Assembly (NCBI RefSeq): GCF_902498995.1
Contig: NZ_CABVLY010000029.1
Coordinates: 28,824-92,823 of the forward strand
DNA length: 64,000 bases
From: Burkholderia anthina
GTDB lineage: Bacteria; Pseudomonadota; Gammaproteobacteria; Burkholderiales; Burkholderiaceae
Direction: 5' to 3'
In this document: positions 15,919 through 25,300 of the stretch, piece after piece
Numbering within the stretch: position 1 is the first letter of the stretch
How the letters are laid out: every line of letters begins with the position of its first letter
Made by a program: the position numbers and the translations under genes
The notes under the pieces: generated by a model
Told to the model about the DNA's origin: nothing
Seen by the model: the letters and a program-made list of their open reading frames with translations, nothing else
Database searches by the model: none

Positions 15919-16853
15919 TCGAGATCGAACGCATCGGCAAACGCTTCGGCGACGTCGCCGCCGTCGACGACGTGTCGCTGACGATGCAGCAAGGCACGAT
16001 CACCGCGCTCGTCGGCGCGTCGGGCAGCGGCAAGTCGACGTTGCTGCGGATGATCAACCGGCTGATCGCGCCGACGAGCGGCACGATCCGCATCGACGGC
16101 GTGGACACCGCCAGCGTGCCGCCCGAGCAACTGCGGCGGCGCATCGGCTACGTGATCCAGGGGCACGGCCTGTTTCCGCACTGGAGCGTCGCGCGCAACA
16201 TCGCGACCGTGCCGCGCCTGCTCGGCTGGCCGGCCGCGCGCATCGACGCGCGCGTGCGCGAACTGCTCGAACTGTTTCACCTCGCGCCGTCCGAATTCGC
16301 GGACAAGCTGCCGCACGAACTGTCGGGCGGCCAGCAGCAGCGCGTCGGCGTCGCGCGTGCGCTCGCGGCGGAGCCCGCGATGCTGCTGATGGACGAGCCG
16401 TTCGGCGCGCTCGATCCGATCATCCGCAACAAGGCGCAGGACGATCTGTACGCGCTGCAGCGCCGCCTCGGCATCACGGTCGTGATCGTCACGCACGATA
16501 TCGAGGAAGCGCTGAAGCTCGGCGACACGATCGCGGTGATGGACCGCGGCCGGCTGCTGCAGGTCGCGTCGCCCGCCGAGATTCTCGGCAAGCCGGCGGC
16601 GGGCGTCGTCGAACAGCTCGTCGCCGGCGTCGACCGGCCGCTGCGCCTGCTCGCGCTGACGCCGATCGACGCGGTGGCCGAACCCGGCCTCGCGGACGGC
16701 GAGCCGATCGCCGCGACCCGCACGCTGCGCGATGCGGTGTCCGAGCTGCTGTGGCGCGGGACGGATGCACTGCCCGTCGACGACGGCCACGGGCGCGGCA
16801 CGCGCCGCATCACGCTCGACGCGATCCGCGCGCATGCGAGGAAGCCCGCATGA
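15915..16853 (+). CDS. yehX: osmoprotectant ABC transporter ATPase (YehX-type)
   Basis: A 312-aa ATP-binding subunit. Walker A is GASGSGKST (about residues 36-44), the Q-loop is in GYVIQGHGLFPHWS, the signature is LSGGQQQRVG, Walker B is MLLMDEPFGALD, and the switch His is in VIVTHDIEEAL. These are typical of the ProV/OpuCA group. The C-terminal extension of about 70 residues after the nucleotide-binding domain ends in DAIRAHARKPA and may be a degenerate regulatory (CBS-like) part. The start and stop overlap the two permease genes by four bases each. Confidence 0.93.
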   Translation: MIEIERIGKRFGDVAAVDDVSLTMQQGTITALVGASGSGKSTLLRMINRLIAPTSGTIRIDGVDTASVPPEQLRRRIGYVIQGHGLFPHWSVARNIATVPRLLGWPAARIDARVRELLELFHLAPSEFADKLPHELSGGQQQRVGVARALAAEPAMLLMDEPFGALDPIIRNKAQDDLYALQRRLGITVVIVTHDIEEALKLGDTIAVMDRGRLLQVASPAEILGKPAAGVVEQLVAGVDRPLRLLALTPIDAVAEPGLADGEPIAATRTLRDAVSELLWRGTDALPVDDGHGRGTRRITLDAIRAHARKPA

Positions 16854-17617
16854 CGGCGCACGCTGCACGACCGTCGCTGCCCCGGCGGCTGCCCGCCTAT
16901 GTGGCGCGCGCGGCCGCGGTTGCGCTGCTGCTCGTGCTGCTGTTGCGCCCCGCATGGCTGCAGGGCGTATTCGCGCCGTTCGCGGACAACGGCGCGCCGG
17001 TCATCTACGACCGCGCGAGCCTGCTCGACCTCACGCTCGCGCATCTCGGCACCGTCGCACTGTCGAGCCTGATCGGCACGCTGCTCGCGGTCGCGGCCGG
17101 CATTGCCGTCACGCGGCCGTCCGGTGCGGATTTTCTGCCGGTCGCGCGCAGCGTCGTCGACATCGGCCAGACCTTTCCGCCGGTCGCCGTGCTCGCACTC
17201 GCGGTGCCGGCCGTCGGCTTCGGACTGAAGCCCGTGCTGATCGCGCTCGTTCTGTACGGGCTCCTGCCGATTTTCGAGAGCACGATCGCGGGGCTCGAGG
17301 ACGTGCCGCGCGACGTCGTCGAAGCCGCACGCGGGATGGGGATGAGCGGCTGGCAGCAACTGGTGTCGGTCGAGCTGCCGCTCGCGTTCCCGGTGATCGT
17401 GAACGGCATCCGGCTCGCGGTCGTGATCAATCTCGGCACCGCGACGATCGGCTCGACGGTCGCCGCACGCGGGCTCGGCGACGTGATCATCGCGGGGCTG
17501 CAGACGTCGAACACCGCGTTCGTGCTGCAGGGCGGCGTGATCGTCGGGCTGCTCGCGGTGCTGGTCAGCGATGCGATCGGCGCGCTTGCGCGAATGGCGA
17601 GCGCGCGGCACACGTAA
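16850..17617 (+). CDS. yehW: osmoprotectant ABC transporter permease (YehW-type)
   Basis: A 255-aa membrane protein with about six transmembrane helices and a BPD_transp_1 domain. The EAA-type cytoplasmic loop is EAARGMGMSGWQQLVSVEL. Its length is close to E. coli YehW (243 aa). It is the second permease of the heterodimeric pair with the 392-aa protein and completes the importer. It starts at ATG 16850, overlapping the ATPase stop. It is the last gene of the operon; about 255 bases follow before the next gene. Confidence 0.92.
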   Translation: MTAHAARPSLPRRLPAYVARAAAVALLLVLLLRPAWLQGVFAPFADNGAPVIYDRASLLDLTLAHLGTVALSSLIGTLLAVAAGIAVTRPSGADFLPVARSVVDIGQTFPPVAVLALAVPAVGFGLKPVLIALVLYGLLPIFESTIAGLEDVPRDVVEAARGMGMSGWQQLVSVELPLAFPVIVNGIRLAVVINLGTATIGSTVAARGLGDVIIAGLQTSNTAFVLQGGVIVGLLAVLVSDAIGALARMASARHT

Positions 17618-17872
17618 AAAAGATCGACCGGCGGCGTGCGCGCCGTGCAGCCGCGGACGCTCGGGCGCGGAAATGAGGATCGGGGCGGAAATTCGATCAT
17701 GCGGGTTCGTCCGGACTCCGATGCGTGTTTGTGCAACGACTGCGCGCAACGCCCCGCCCGGCATGGCGCGGTGCGTCACAAGCCTACATCGCGCTTTCAT
17801 TCGAAGCCGCGCTCGAACGCGCGCCGTGATTGGCCGATATACTATGCGCCTCCCATTTCCCTGCCCTTCACC

Positions 17873-18541
17873 ATGCGACGACGGTTTTTCTGGCTGATCG
17901 TGCTTTCGCTCGGCATTGCGCAGCAGGCCTCCGCGCAGCAGGCGGCCGTGTTGCCTGCGCCCGCCCCGGGAGCGATCGCATCGGCGCCGATCGATGCATC
18001 CGCACCGGTCGCGAACGATCAGCCGAACGAAGCAAACCGTCGCATCACGTCCTACCTGACGAAGAAATTCGGCGTCGCAAAAGAGCGGGCTGCGAAGCTC
18101 GCCGATATCGTGAGCGTCACTGCGACGAAATACTCGCTGCCTCCGGCACTCGTTTACGCCATCATCTCGATCGAATCGCGCTTCCAGGAGAAGGCGCGCG
18201 GCCAGCATGGCGCGACCGGGCTGATGCAGGTCGTGCCGGCCGCGCACCGCGGCCTGCTGCGCAACGTGAAGGATCTGACCGAGCCGAACGCCAACGTCGA
18301 GGCCGGTTCCGCGATCCTGTCAGGCTACGTGCGGGCGGCCGGCGGCAACGTGCAGGCCGGGTTGAAGAGCTACGGCGGATCGAATGCGTATGCGGCGAAG
18401 GTGCTGCAGCGCGTCGACACGTTCCGGTTCGTGCTCGACGCCGAAGACGGCACGCAACATGCAGGCGACGGCAGAGCGCATCTGGTGCCGGTCAGCGATC
18501 CGTCGACCGCGACGCCCGCCACGGCCCGCAACGTGAAGTAA
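17873..18541 (+). CDS. lytic transglycosylase domain protein (SLT family)
   Basis: A 222-aa exported peptidoglycan-cleaving enzyme. It has a Sec signal peptide (RRRFFWLIVLSLGIAQQASA, cleavage near AQA), an Ala/Pro-rich linker to about residue 50, and then an SLT domain. The catalytic glutamate is E101 in IISIESRFQ, followed by GATGLMQVVPAA and the Asn/Gln-containing NVEAGSAILSGY and GLKSYGGSNAYA. These are the classic goose-lysozyme-like motifs. It should cleave the glycan strand in the periplasm, forming 1,6-anhydro ends. ATG 17873 is chosen because the signal peptide starts there. It is probably transcribed with the DUF1311 gene 25 bases downstream. Confidence 0.9.
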   Translation: MRRRFFWLIVLSLGIAQQASAQQAAVLPAPAPGAIASAPIDASAPVANDQPNEANRRITSYLTKKFGVAKERAAKLADIVSVTATKYSLPPALVYAIISIESRFQEKARGQHGATGLMQVVPAAHRGLLRNVKDLTEPNANVEAGSAILSGYVRAAGGNVQAGLKSYGGSNAYAAKVLQRVDTFRFVLDAEDGTQHAGDGRAHLVPVSDPSTATPATARNVK

Positions 18542-18566
18542 GCGCCGCTTTCCTGTTCACTCGCCC

Positions 18567-18953
18567 GTGCGCCACCCTGTCCGCCTGCTCGTCATCGCCG
18601 CGCTGACGGCTCATGCCGTCGCGGCATTCGCCGCCGTCGACTGCGAACAACAGGGGCCGACGATGGACGCCGTGCGCCGCTGCGTGCTCGACGCGCGCGA
18701 ACAGCAAGTCGACCGGGCGTACCGGTCGCTCCAGCGCAAGCTCCAGCGACGCAACCCCGATGCGGCCAGCCGACTCGCGAAATCGCAGACGAGCTGGACC
18801 CGCTTCGCCGGCGACACCTGCGATTACGTGAAAGCCGCGAATCCGCAGCGGATGATGCCGGACGATGCGTGGATGAACTGCCGGGTCGATTTCAGCGACG
18901 CGCGCGTGCGCATCCTGAAGAAGTGGGAAGCGCAACTGGACGCGTCGCCCTGA
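18567..18953 (+). CDS. DUF1311 / LprI-like lysozyme-inhibitor domain protein
   Basis: A 128-aa periplasmic protein. It has a signal peptide (RLLVIAALTAHAVAAFAAVD), then a DUF1311 domain with CVLDAREQQVDRAYRSLQRK and SQTSWTRFAGDTCDYVKAAN. Four cysteines (about positions 26, 39, 83 and 104) could form two disulfides. Members of this family include LprI, which inhibits lysozyme. The start is GTG 18567, since no ATG lies before the signal peptide. The neighbouring lytic transglycosylase suggests a cell-wall context. The inhibitor role is only a family-level possibility. Confidence 0.8.
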   Translation: MRHPVRLLVIAALTAHAVAAFAAVDCEQQGPTMDAVRRCVLDAREQQVDRAYRSLQRKLQRRNPDAASRLAKSQTSWTRFAGDTCDYVKAANPQRMMPDDAWMNCRVDFSDARVRILKKWEAQLDASP

Positions 18954-18992
18954 GCAGCGGGACGAAGAGCCTCCCCTTCATTCGCGCGTGAA

Positions 18993-19304
18993 ATGCGCGC
19001 GCAGAAACCCGATGAAGTCCGCATCTTCGCAGACCTCAGCCGCGTTTCCGTCATCGCATGGACGCGCAGCGACGAATACGGCGGGTCGATCGATAATCGC
19101 GCACGGGTCGCGATCGGTGCGGACGTAGCGTCCGGTGCGGCCGATCTCGAAGCGTGCGGCCAGATGGCGCTCGCCGATCCGGATTCCGTGACGCGCGTGA
19201 AGACGGGCGCGCCGCTGAACGATGCGCCGCGCGACACGTTCTTCGGCGACGATGCGCGCACGTATATCGACTCCCCGGCGTTGAGCGGCGCGGCCGCGGG
19301 CTGA
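18993..19304 (+). CDS. hypothetical protein, 103 aa
   Basis: An unrecognised small protein beginning MRAQKPDEVRIFADLSRVSV, with codon use like its neighbours (GC-rich third positions). It has no signal peptide or membrane span; the C-terminus is Ala-rich (DSPALSGAAAG). A minus-strand frame covers the same bases, but its residues are arginine-rich and less protein-like. No ribosome-binding sequence is clear. It lies between the DUF1311 gene and the converging HipA gene. Confidence 0.5.
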   Translation: MRAQKPDEVRIFADLSRVSVIAWTRSDEYGGSIDNRARVAIGADVASGAADLEACGQMALADPDSVTRVKTGAPLNDAPRDTFFGDDARTYIDSPALSGAAAG

Positions 19305-19374
19305 CGGCATGCCTCAGGGCCCTCGCCGTGACCTGCCGGATCGGTGCCGCGGCGAGGGTCGGCGAAGCGCGAGA

Positions 19375-20727
19375 TCAGAGCAGCGCGACGTCGACCTTGG
19401 GTACCATGGGCGCAATGCGAAGGATTCGCTCGGCCTGAGCACGGACGTATTCCGAAATACGATGCACCCACGCACGCTCGTCGCCTGCATAAACATCCGA
19501 CTCCGCCAGCCCGGGTGCCAGTTTCGCAGCCAGCGCCGCCATCCGCGTCATTTCACGCGCAACGAGCGCCGGCCGGATCTGCGCACGATGCGCGAAGTCC
19601 GCGAGCGCGAAAGCGGTGAGTTCCTCGATGCGAAACACATCCCCATAGGCCATCGCCATGTCCTGCACGTAAGCGGCGCCGTATACGTTCACGCACACCA
19701 GATCGTAAAGCGGCGCCGGATCGAGCCCGCCGCTGCTGACGAAAAACGAAATGTTCTTGCCGTGTGCATCGCTGTTGCCGATCAGCAGTTGCAACAGCGC
19801 CCAGCGCAACATCATTGAACGTGCGGCGGCGGGCGTCTCGAGCGACGGTGTCAGCGAAAACAGTTTCTCGAAGCTCACGCCTTCGCGGATATTGCGGACA
19901 TCCTCGTTGTTGCCAAGATTGCGTTCGTATTTGAGCGTCGCCGGCAAGTCGAGGGCCTGGCATCCATCAATGACATGCAATCGCCGCACCGCGCTCACGC
20001 GCTGCGGATCGCCCGGTTCGGTCGTCACGAGCCGGTCGAATCGTTCGATCAGCAGAATCGGTTCGGGAATGCGCCGGATCTCGACATGCGCGACCGGCAT
20101 TCCCATGTGGCGCGCCAGCGTCATGCAGAAATGCTCGTTGGCCACCATGAACGGCGCATTCGGGCTGCGCGATTCCGGCTTCAGAATATGCGAGCTGCTG
20201 AGCGCCCCGTCGACAAGCGCATACCGCTCCCCTTCGACGAGCACCTGCAGCTTGTCCTGATGGCCGGCGATCGACAGGCGTACCCGATCGTCCCAGACGG
20301 AAAACGGAATCGCATCGCGCTTGCGGATACGGTCGGTCAACTCTTCCGCCGAGATCGGTCGCCGTACGGGTTCGAGGGTGTCAGGCGCTCGCACGGACGA
20401 GCCGTCGGCCGGGACGAAGCTCAACGCGCCGACGGGCTCCTTGCCGAGCATCCGGATCAGGCCGAAGACGTTGTCCTTCGATATCTGATACATCGATGCG
20501 GCCACGTCGAGTGCGCGGCCCTCGGGAAGCAGGTTGCCCACGAAGCGCTGGATTGCCCCCTCCGGCGGCGTACCGACGTCAAGCGGAATGCTCGGCGACA
20601 ACGCAAACGCATCGCCGCGCGCCAGCCACGCCGGATCGTACGAGAAACCGTAGTCGTTGCGGCGGGCATCGTAAGTCAACTGCCCGACCGGCGAGCCGTC
20701 GGCCGAAATGCACAGGCGATGAATCAT
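19375..20727 (-). CDS. hipA: HipA family serine/threonine kinase toxin
   Basis: A 450-aa HipA kinase, the usual length. Known E. coli HipA phosphorylates glutamyl-tRNA synthetase and causes persistence. Visible features are the phosphorylatable serine S152 in SIAGHQDKLQV, the conserved lysine in SSSHILKPE, and NEHFCMTLAR. IERFDR lies about 227-232. The catalytic loop is GNSDAHGKN, with D320 and N325, and the metal site PLYDLV with D342. All key residues are present, so the kinase should be active. The start ATG overlaps the stop of the antitoxin gene by one base (TGATG). Its neighbour upstream is the HTH antitoxin. Confidence 0.92.
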   Translation of the reverse strand: MIHRLCISADGSPVGQLTYDARRNDYGFSYDPAWLARGDAFALSPSIPLDVGTPPEGAIQRFVGNLLPEGRALDVAASMYQISKDNVFGLIRMLGKEPVGALSFVPADGSSVRAPDTLEPVRRPISAEELTDRIRKRDAIPFSVWDDRVRLSIAGHQDKLQVLVEGERYALVDGALSSSHILKPESRSPNAPFMVANEHFCMTLARHMGMPVAHVEIRRIPEPILLIERFDRLVTTEPGDPQRVSAVRRLHVIDGCQALDLPATLKYERNLGNNEDVRNIREGVSFEKLFSLTPSLETPAAARSMMLRWALLQLLIGNSDAHGKNISFFVSSGGLDPAPLYDLVCVNVYGAAYVQDMAMAYGDVFRIEELTAFALADFAHRAQIRPALVAREMTRMAALAAKLAPGLAESDVYAGDERAWVHRISEYVRAQAERILRIAPMVPKVDVALL

Positions 20728-21044
20728 CACGCGCCCCCGGACGAGCCGGCGCGTATCGTCGCCTGATCGTGCAATACGCTGCGCGCCGTCTGTACATCGC
20801 GTTTCGGCACGACAAGCAGATTGAGGCCGAAGCCGTCCAGTACCTTGAACAGCTTGTCGAGACTCACCGCGCGGCCGTTTTCGAGCCGCGACAGCACATC
20901 CTTCGACACGCCGAGCATATCGGCAGCATCGTCGATCCGCATCCGGGCCTGCGCGCGCCGGTTGCGCACGAGCGCGCCGAGTGCGGCCAGGTCGGAGGCG
21001 AGCGGATCGGGGGTGGCGATGGGTTGCGGTAAGGTACGGGCCAT
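20727..21044 (-). CDS. hipB: HipB family antitoxin (XRE helix-turn-helix)
   Basis: A 105-aa XRE-family DNA-binding protein. The HTH spans about residues 22-60, with MRIDDAADMLGVSKDVLSRL then ENGRAVSLDKLFKVL. The C-terminal tail (RSVLHDQATIRAGSSGGA) is where HipB proteins contact and regulate HipA. It is expected to repress its own operon and neutralise HipA by complex formation. The start ATG 21044 follows GGAATT. Several copies of two short motifs lie upstream and may be operators. Confidence 0.88.
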   Translation of the reverse strand: MARTLPQPIATPDPLASDLAALGALVRNRRAQARMRIDDAADMLGVSKDVLSRLENGRAVSLDKLFKVLDGFGLNLLVVPKRDVQTARSVLHDQATIRAGSSGGA

Positions 21045-21212
21045 AATTCCGGAGTTTCAGGAACAAAGCGCCGACGCCAGCGGGCGACCGGCATAGTTGC
21101 GAGAATATCGGAATTATAGTGGCTCGCAAGCCCGGCCGTCGATAATTCTGCTATTTCAGGAACAAATACCCGAACAGGCAGCAACAACCTATTGATCGCA
21201 TATTTCAGGAAC
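21043..21212. promoter_or_regulatory. repeated operator-like motifs upstream of hipBA
   Basis: TTTCAGGAACAAA occurs at 21055-21067 and 21154-21166. A shorter copy, TATTTCAGGAAC, lies at 21201-21212. A second motif, ATAATTCC, occurs at 21043-21050, inverted at 21110-21117 (GGAATTAT), and as ATAATTCT at 21142-21149. These probably serve HipB autoregulation. The spacing (99 and 50 bases between the first motif copies) is regular but not a multiple of the helical turn. Confidence 0.5.
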
Positions 21213-21221
21213 TATAAACGA

Positions 21222-21249
21222 ACACGGCGGCGCATCCGCGCCGCCGTGT
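21222..21249 (-). terminator. terminator of the sarcosine operon
   Basis: A perfect 12-bp stem (21222-21233 with 21238-21249; arms ACACGGCGGCGC and complement) with a 4-base loop. Read on the minus strand it follows the folB-like stop at 21294. It is succeeded by a T-rich stretch (TCGTTTATAG), so it is a probable intrinsic terminator. It separates the sox operon from hipBA. Confidence 0.65.
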
Positions 21250-21293
21250 CCGCCCGGTTGCCGGATCACCTGCACCGATCCGGCCCCCTCTGC

Positions 21294-21734
21294 CTACAAC
21301 TGCCCCGCCGCCCCCGTCCATCGCAGGTAATCCCCGCGCGTCCAGTCGAGCGACACGCCGACGCGCTTCGTGCCCGGCCGGATCTTCGGCTTGTACACCG
21401 ACAGCGTCAGCGACTCCAGCGCCGGCCATTCGCGAAACGACAGCACCGCGATGTCGGCAACCAGCGTTTCGAGCAGCCGCGTATGCGGCTTGTGCGACAG
21501 GAACGACGCGAGACGCGCGCAGTAGCCGTCGTAGTCGATCCACTCGCCCTGCTCGCTCGGCTCGCAGCGATACCCGAGCCGCGCATCGATCACGATCGGC
21601 TGAGGCGCCTCGTGCTCGTGAGCATGGATGCCGATCCGCGCGGGCACCTTCAATTCGTCGACGAACACGCTCCAGCCGCGCCCGCGCAGGCGCGGCGATT
21701 CGATCGCCACGAACGGTTCGTCGAACGGCTTCAT
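21294..21734 (-). CDS. dihydroneopterin aldolase family protein (FolB-like)
   Basis: A 146-aa protein of the FolB/dihydroneopterin aldolase fold. It includes the pattern IGIHAHEHEAPQPIVIDARL, YCARLASFL, TRLLETLVADIAV and the strand LESLTLSVYKPKIRPGTKRVGV. FolB makes 6-hydroxymethyl-dihydropterin in folate synthesis. Here it is the last gene of the sarcosine operon, overlapping soxG by four bases (ATGA). That fits supply of tetrahydrofolate, which accepts the one-carbon unit released by sarcosine oxidase. It is probably an extra paralog rather than the housekeeping folB. The start at 21734 (MKPFDEPF) is chosen because longer frames run into soxG. Confidence 0.85.
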   Translation of the reverse strand: MKPFDEPFVAIESPRLRGRGWSVFVDELKVPARIGIHAHEHEAPQPIVIDARLGYRCEPSEQGEWIDYDGYCARLASFLSHKPHTRLLETLVADIAVLSFREWPALESLTLSVYKPKIRPGTKRVGVSLDWTRGDYLRWTGAAGQL

Positions 21735-22360
21735 GATGCGAGCGGCGCCGCGGCGTCGAGCATGATGCGCACGAAATAGTCGGCGAAGCTGCGACGCAGG
21801 ACGATCTCGAACGACTCGTCGCCGGTCGGGATCAGCGTGATCGGCGACTTGAAGTAGTGCGACTGCGCGCACTGGCCCGGCTTGAGCACGCGCGGATGCA
21901 GATCGAGCGGGCAGCCGCGCGCAATCACGTCGCGCACGCGTTCGCCGCTGATTTCCACCACCGTGTAGCCGCTGCCGACGTCGACGGCCGCCGCATACAG
22001 ACCCTGCACGGCCTCCGCGAGTTGGCCTTCGAGCACGCCGGCCTGCACCGGCCCGTTCGAGCGCACGAGCCACTCGTCCGGACCGAGCCACAGCACGTCG
22101 TACTCCGCGCCGCGCGCCACCGTGTTCGGCGCGGCGGGCGGCCGGCAGCCGACCACGCGCTCGAACGCGCTGACGAAGGCCGGATCGCTCGGCTCGCCGC
22201 GCACGTTCACGAGATCGAGGAACGGCCGCTCGCGCAGCGTGAACTTCTTCGATACGCGCGCCTGGTGCTGCTTCAGCACATCGGCCGCGCCGACGAACGG
22301 CGATTCAAGCGTCACGCCCGCGCCCGCCACCGGCGTCTGGTTTCTCGTTTCATTCCACAT
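21731..22360 (-). CDS. soxG: sarcosine oxidase gamma subunit
   Basis: A 209-aa subunit of heterotetrameric sarcosine oxidase. Typical elements are LRERPFLDLVNVRGEP near residue 45, LWLGPDEWLV, TVVEISGERVRDVIARGCPLDL and the YFVRIMLDA end. The gamma subunit has no catalytic site and shares the GcvT-like fold. The start overlaps the soxA stop by 11 bases and the stop overlaps the folB-like start. It is part of the enzyme converting sarcosine to glycine. Confidence 0.93.
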   Translation of the reverse strand: MWNETRNQTPVAGAGVTLESPFVGAADVLKQHQARVSKKFTLRERPFLDLVNVRGEPSDPAFVSAFERVVGCRPPAAPNTVARGAEYDVLWLGPDEWLVRSNGPVQAGVLEGQLAEAVQGLYAAAVDVGSGYTVVEISGERVRDVIARGCPLDLHPRVLKPGQCAQSHYFKSPITLIPTGDESFEIVLRRSFADYFVRIMLDAAAPLAS

Positions 22361-25300
22361 GCTGGCGCACCCCTTCCGTATCGTAGAAAACCGGGCTCGA
22401 GATCTTCGCGGTGATGCGGCGGCCGTTGGCCAGCGGAATCACGACGCTCTCACCCATCTTGTTCAGACCGCCCTTCACCACGGCCAGCGCAATCGAGCGC
22501 TTCAGGATCGGGCTGTAATAGCTCGACGTCACGTGGCCGAGCATCGGCGTCGGATCGGTCGCCGACACCTGCGTGTCCTTCGCGATGATCTGCGCGCCTT
22601 CCGGCAGCACGAACTGTTCGTCTTCGGTCAACAGGCCGACGAACTGCTTGCGGCCTTCCTTCGACGTATCCGAGCGCGACAGCGAGCGCTTGCCGAGGAA
22701 GTCCTTCGACTTCGCGACGACGCCGCCCATCCCGAGGTCGTACGGCGTGATCGACCCGTCGGTATCCTGGCCGACGATGATGTAGCCCTTCTCCGCGCGC
22801 AGCACGTGCATCGTCTCGGTGCCGTACGGCGTGATGTCGAACTCGGCACCGGCCGCCATCAGCGCTTCCCACACCGCGCGGCCCGCATTGGCCGGCACGT
22901 TCACTTCATAGGCCAGTTCGCCCGAGAAGCTGATCCGCATCACGCGCGCCTTCGCGCCTGCGACGGTGCCGTTGCGGTAGCTCATGAACGGGAACGCTTC
23001 GTTACCGAAGTCGATGTCCTGGCACACCTTCTGCACGACCTTGCGGCTCTTCGGGCCGACCACCGCGAACGTCGCCCAGTGATCGGTGACGGACGCGAGC
23101 CGCACCTTCATGTCGGGCCATTCGGTCTGCAGCCAGCGCTCGAGCCACGTCAGCACGCGCGCCGCGCCGCCGGTGGTGGTCGTCATCATGAAATGCTGGT
23201 CGGCGAGGCGCACCGTCACGCCGTCGTCGAACACCATGCCGTTTTCGTCGAGCATCAGCCCGTAGCGGCACTTGCCCACTTCGAGCTTGTTCCACGGGTT
23301 CGTGTACATCCAGTTCAGCAGCTTCACCGCGTCCGGACCCTGGATGTCGATCTTGCCGAGCGTCGACGCGTCGAGAATGCCGACGCTGTTGCGCACCGCG
23401 AGGCATTCGCGCTTCACGGCCGCATGGAGATCCTCCCCGTTCTTCGGGAAATACCAGGGCCGCTTCCAGTTGCCGACGTCTTCGAACATCGCACCGTGCT
23501 CGACGTGCCATTCATGCACGGCCGTCTTGCGGATCGGGTCGAGGAAGTCGCCCGTTTCGCGACCGGCGAACGTACCGAACGACACCGGCGTGTAGTTCGG
23601 GCGGAACGTCGTCGTGCCCGTTTCCGGAATCGTCTTGCCGAGCGCCTGCGCGAGGATCGCCATCCCGTTGATGTTGCCGAGCTTGCCCTGATCGGTGCCG
23701 AAGCCCATCGCCGTGTAGCGCTTCACGTGCTCGACCGACTCGAAACCTTCGCGAGCGGCCAGCAGGATGTCGGCGGCGGCCACGTCGTTCTGGAAGTCGA
23801 CGAACTGCTTCGGCCCGCGCGGCGCGGCCTCGCGGCTGCCGACCAGCCACAACGGCTGCAGCGCGCCTTCGACGGTTTCAGCGACCTGCGGCGCGACGGG
23901 GCGCTGCGCGGCCGTGTAGCCCGCGGCCTTCGCCGCTTCGGCGCCCGCGTCGAGCGCGAGCCGCAGCGCACGGGCAAGACCGAACTCGCCCGCGGCCGCG
24001 CCGACGCTCGCCTCGGCCTGCACGGGCTTGCCCGGCAGGAAGCACGCCTTCTCGTCGTTCCAGCACGCCTTGCCGCCCGACTGCGCGAACAGGTGCAGCA
24101 CCGGGCTGAAGCCGCCCGACATCGCGACGAGATCGCACGGCAGCGATTGCATCTTGCCGCCCGTCTTGCCGTTCGAGTAGGACGCGACGTCGACCGACGA
24201 TACGCGCCACTTGCCCGAAGCCGCGGTGATGACCGCACCGCTCATCACCGTCACGCCCTGCCGCTTTGCCGCCGCCGGCAGCGCACCGTTCGACGATGCG
24301 CGCGAATCGACGACCGTCACCTTCGCACCGCATGCCTTCAGGTCGAGCGCCGTCTGGTACGCGCGATCGTTGTTCGTGAACACGACCGCGTTGCGGCCCG
24401 GCAGCACACCGAAGCGATGGATGTAGGTGGACACCGCGCCCGCGAGCATCACGCCCGGCAGGTCGTTGTTGCCGAACACGATCGGACGCTCGTGCGCGCC
24501 GGTCGCGAGGATCACGCGCTTCGCGCGGATCTTCCACAGCAGTTCGCGCGTCCCCTTGCGCATCGACACCGGCTGGTGATCGGTCAGGCGTTGCGTGACC
24601 GTCACGAGGTTGTGGTCCTGGTAGCCGAACGCGGTGCTGCGCGACAGGATCGTCACGTCGGGCAGCTTGCGCAGTTCGGCTTCGATCTTCTCGACCCACT
24701 GCTGCGCCGGCTTCGCGTCGATTTCCGCGCGGCACGACAGCAGGCTGCCGCCGAGTTCGCGCTGGTCGTCGACGAGGATCACGCGCGCGCCCGCCGTGGC
24801 GGCCGCATGCGCGGCGGCGAGGCCCGACGGGCCGCCTCCGACCACGAGCACGTCGCAGTGCGCGTAACACTTGTCGTAGCGATCGGCGTCGAGCGCTTCA
24901 GGCGCCTTGCCGAGGCCGGCGGCCTCGCGGATCTTCTCTTCGTACTTCGGCCACATGTTGCGCGGCCACATGAACGTCTTGTAGTAGAAGCCCGCCGGCA
25001 TGAAGCGCGACAGCTTCTGGTTGATCGCGTACTTGTCGTTCTCGAGCGACGGTTCGGCGTTCACGCTCGTCGCGACGAGGCCCTGGTACAGCTCGATCTC
25101 GGTCGCGCGCGCGTTCGGCACCGTATACGGGCCGGTTTCGAGCTGCACGACGGCATTCGGTTCCGCGACGTCCGCCGTCACGATCCCGCGCGGACGGTGG
25201 TACTTGAAGCTGCGCGCGACGAAGTGCACGCCGTTCGCGAGCAGCGCGGACGCGAGCGTGTCGCCCTGGAAGCCCTGATACGTGCGGCCGTTGAACGTGA

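Noticed and set aside
18978..19310. Minus-strand 110-aa frame opposite the 103-aa orphan
   Set aside because: Arg-rich composition and less natural residues than the plus-strand frame; codon bias favours plus.
19375..20727. Inactive HipA relic
   Set aside because: All kinase residues that I can locate (S152, D320, N325, D342 and the KPE lysine) are present and the frame is intact.
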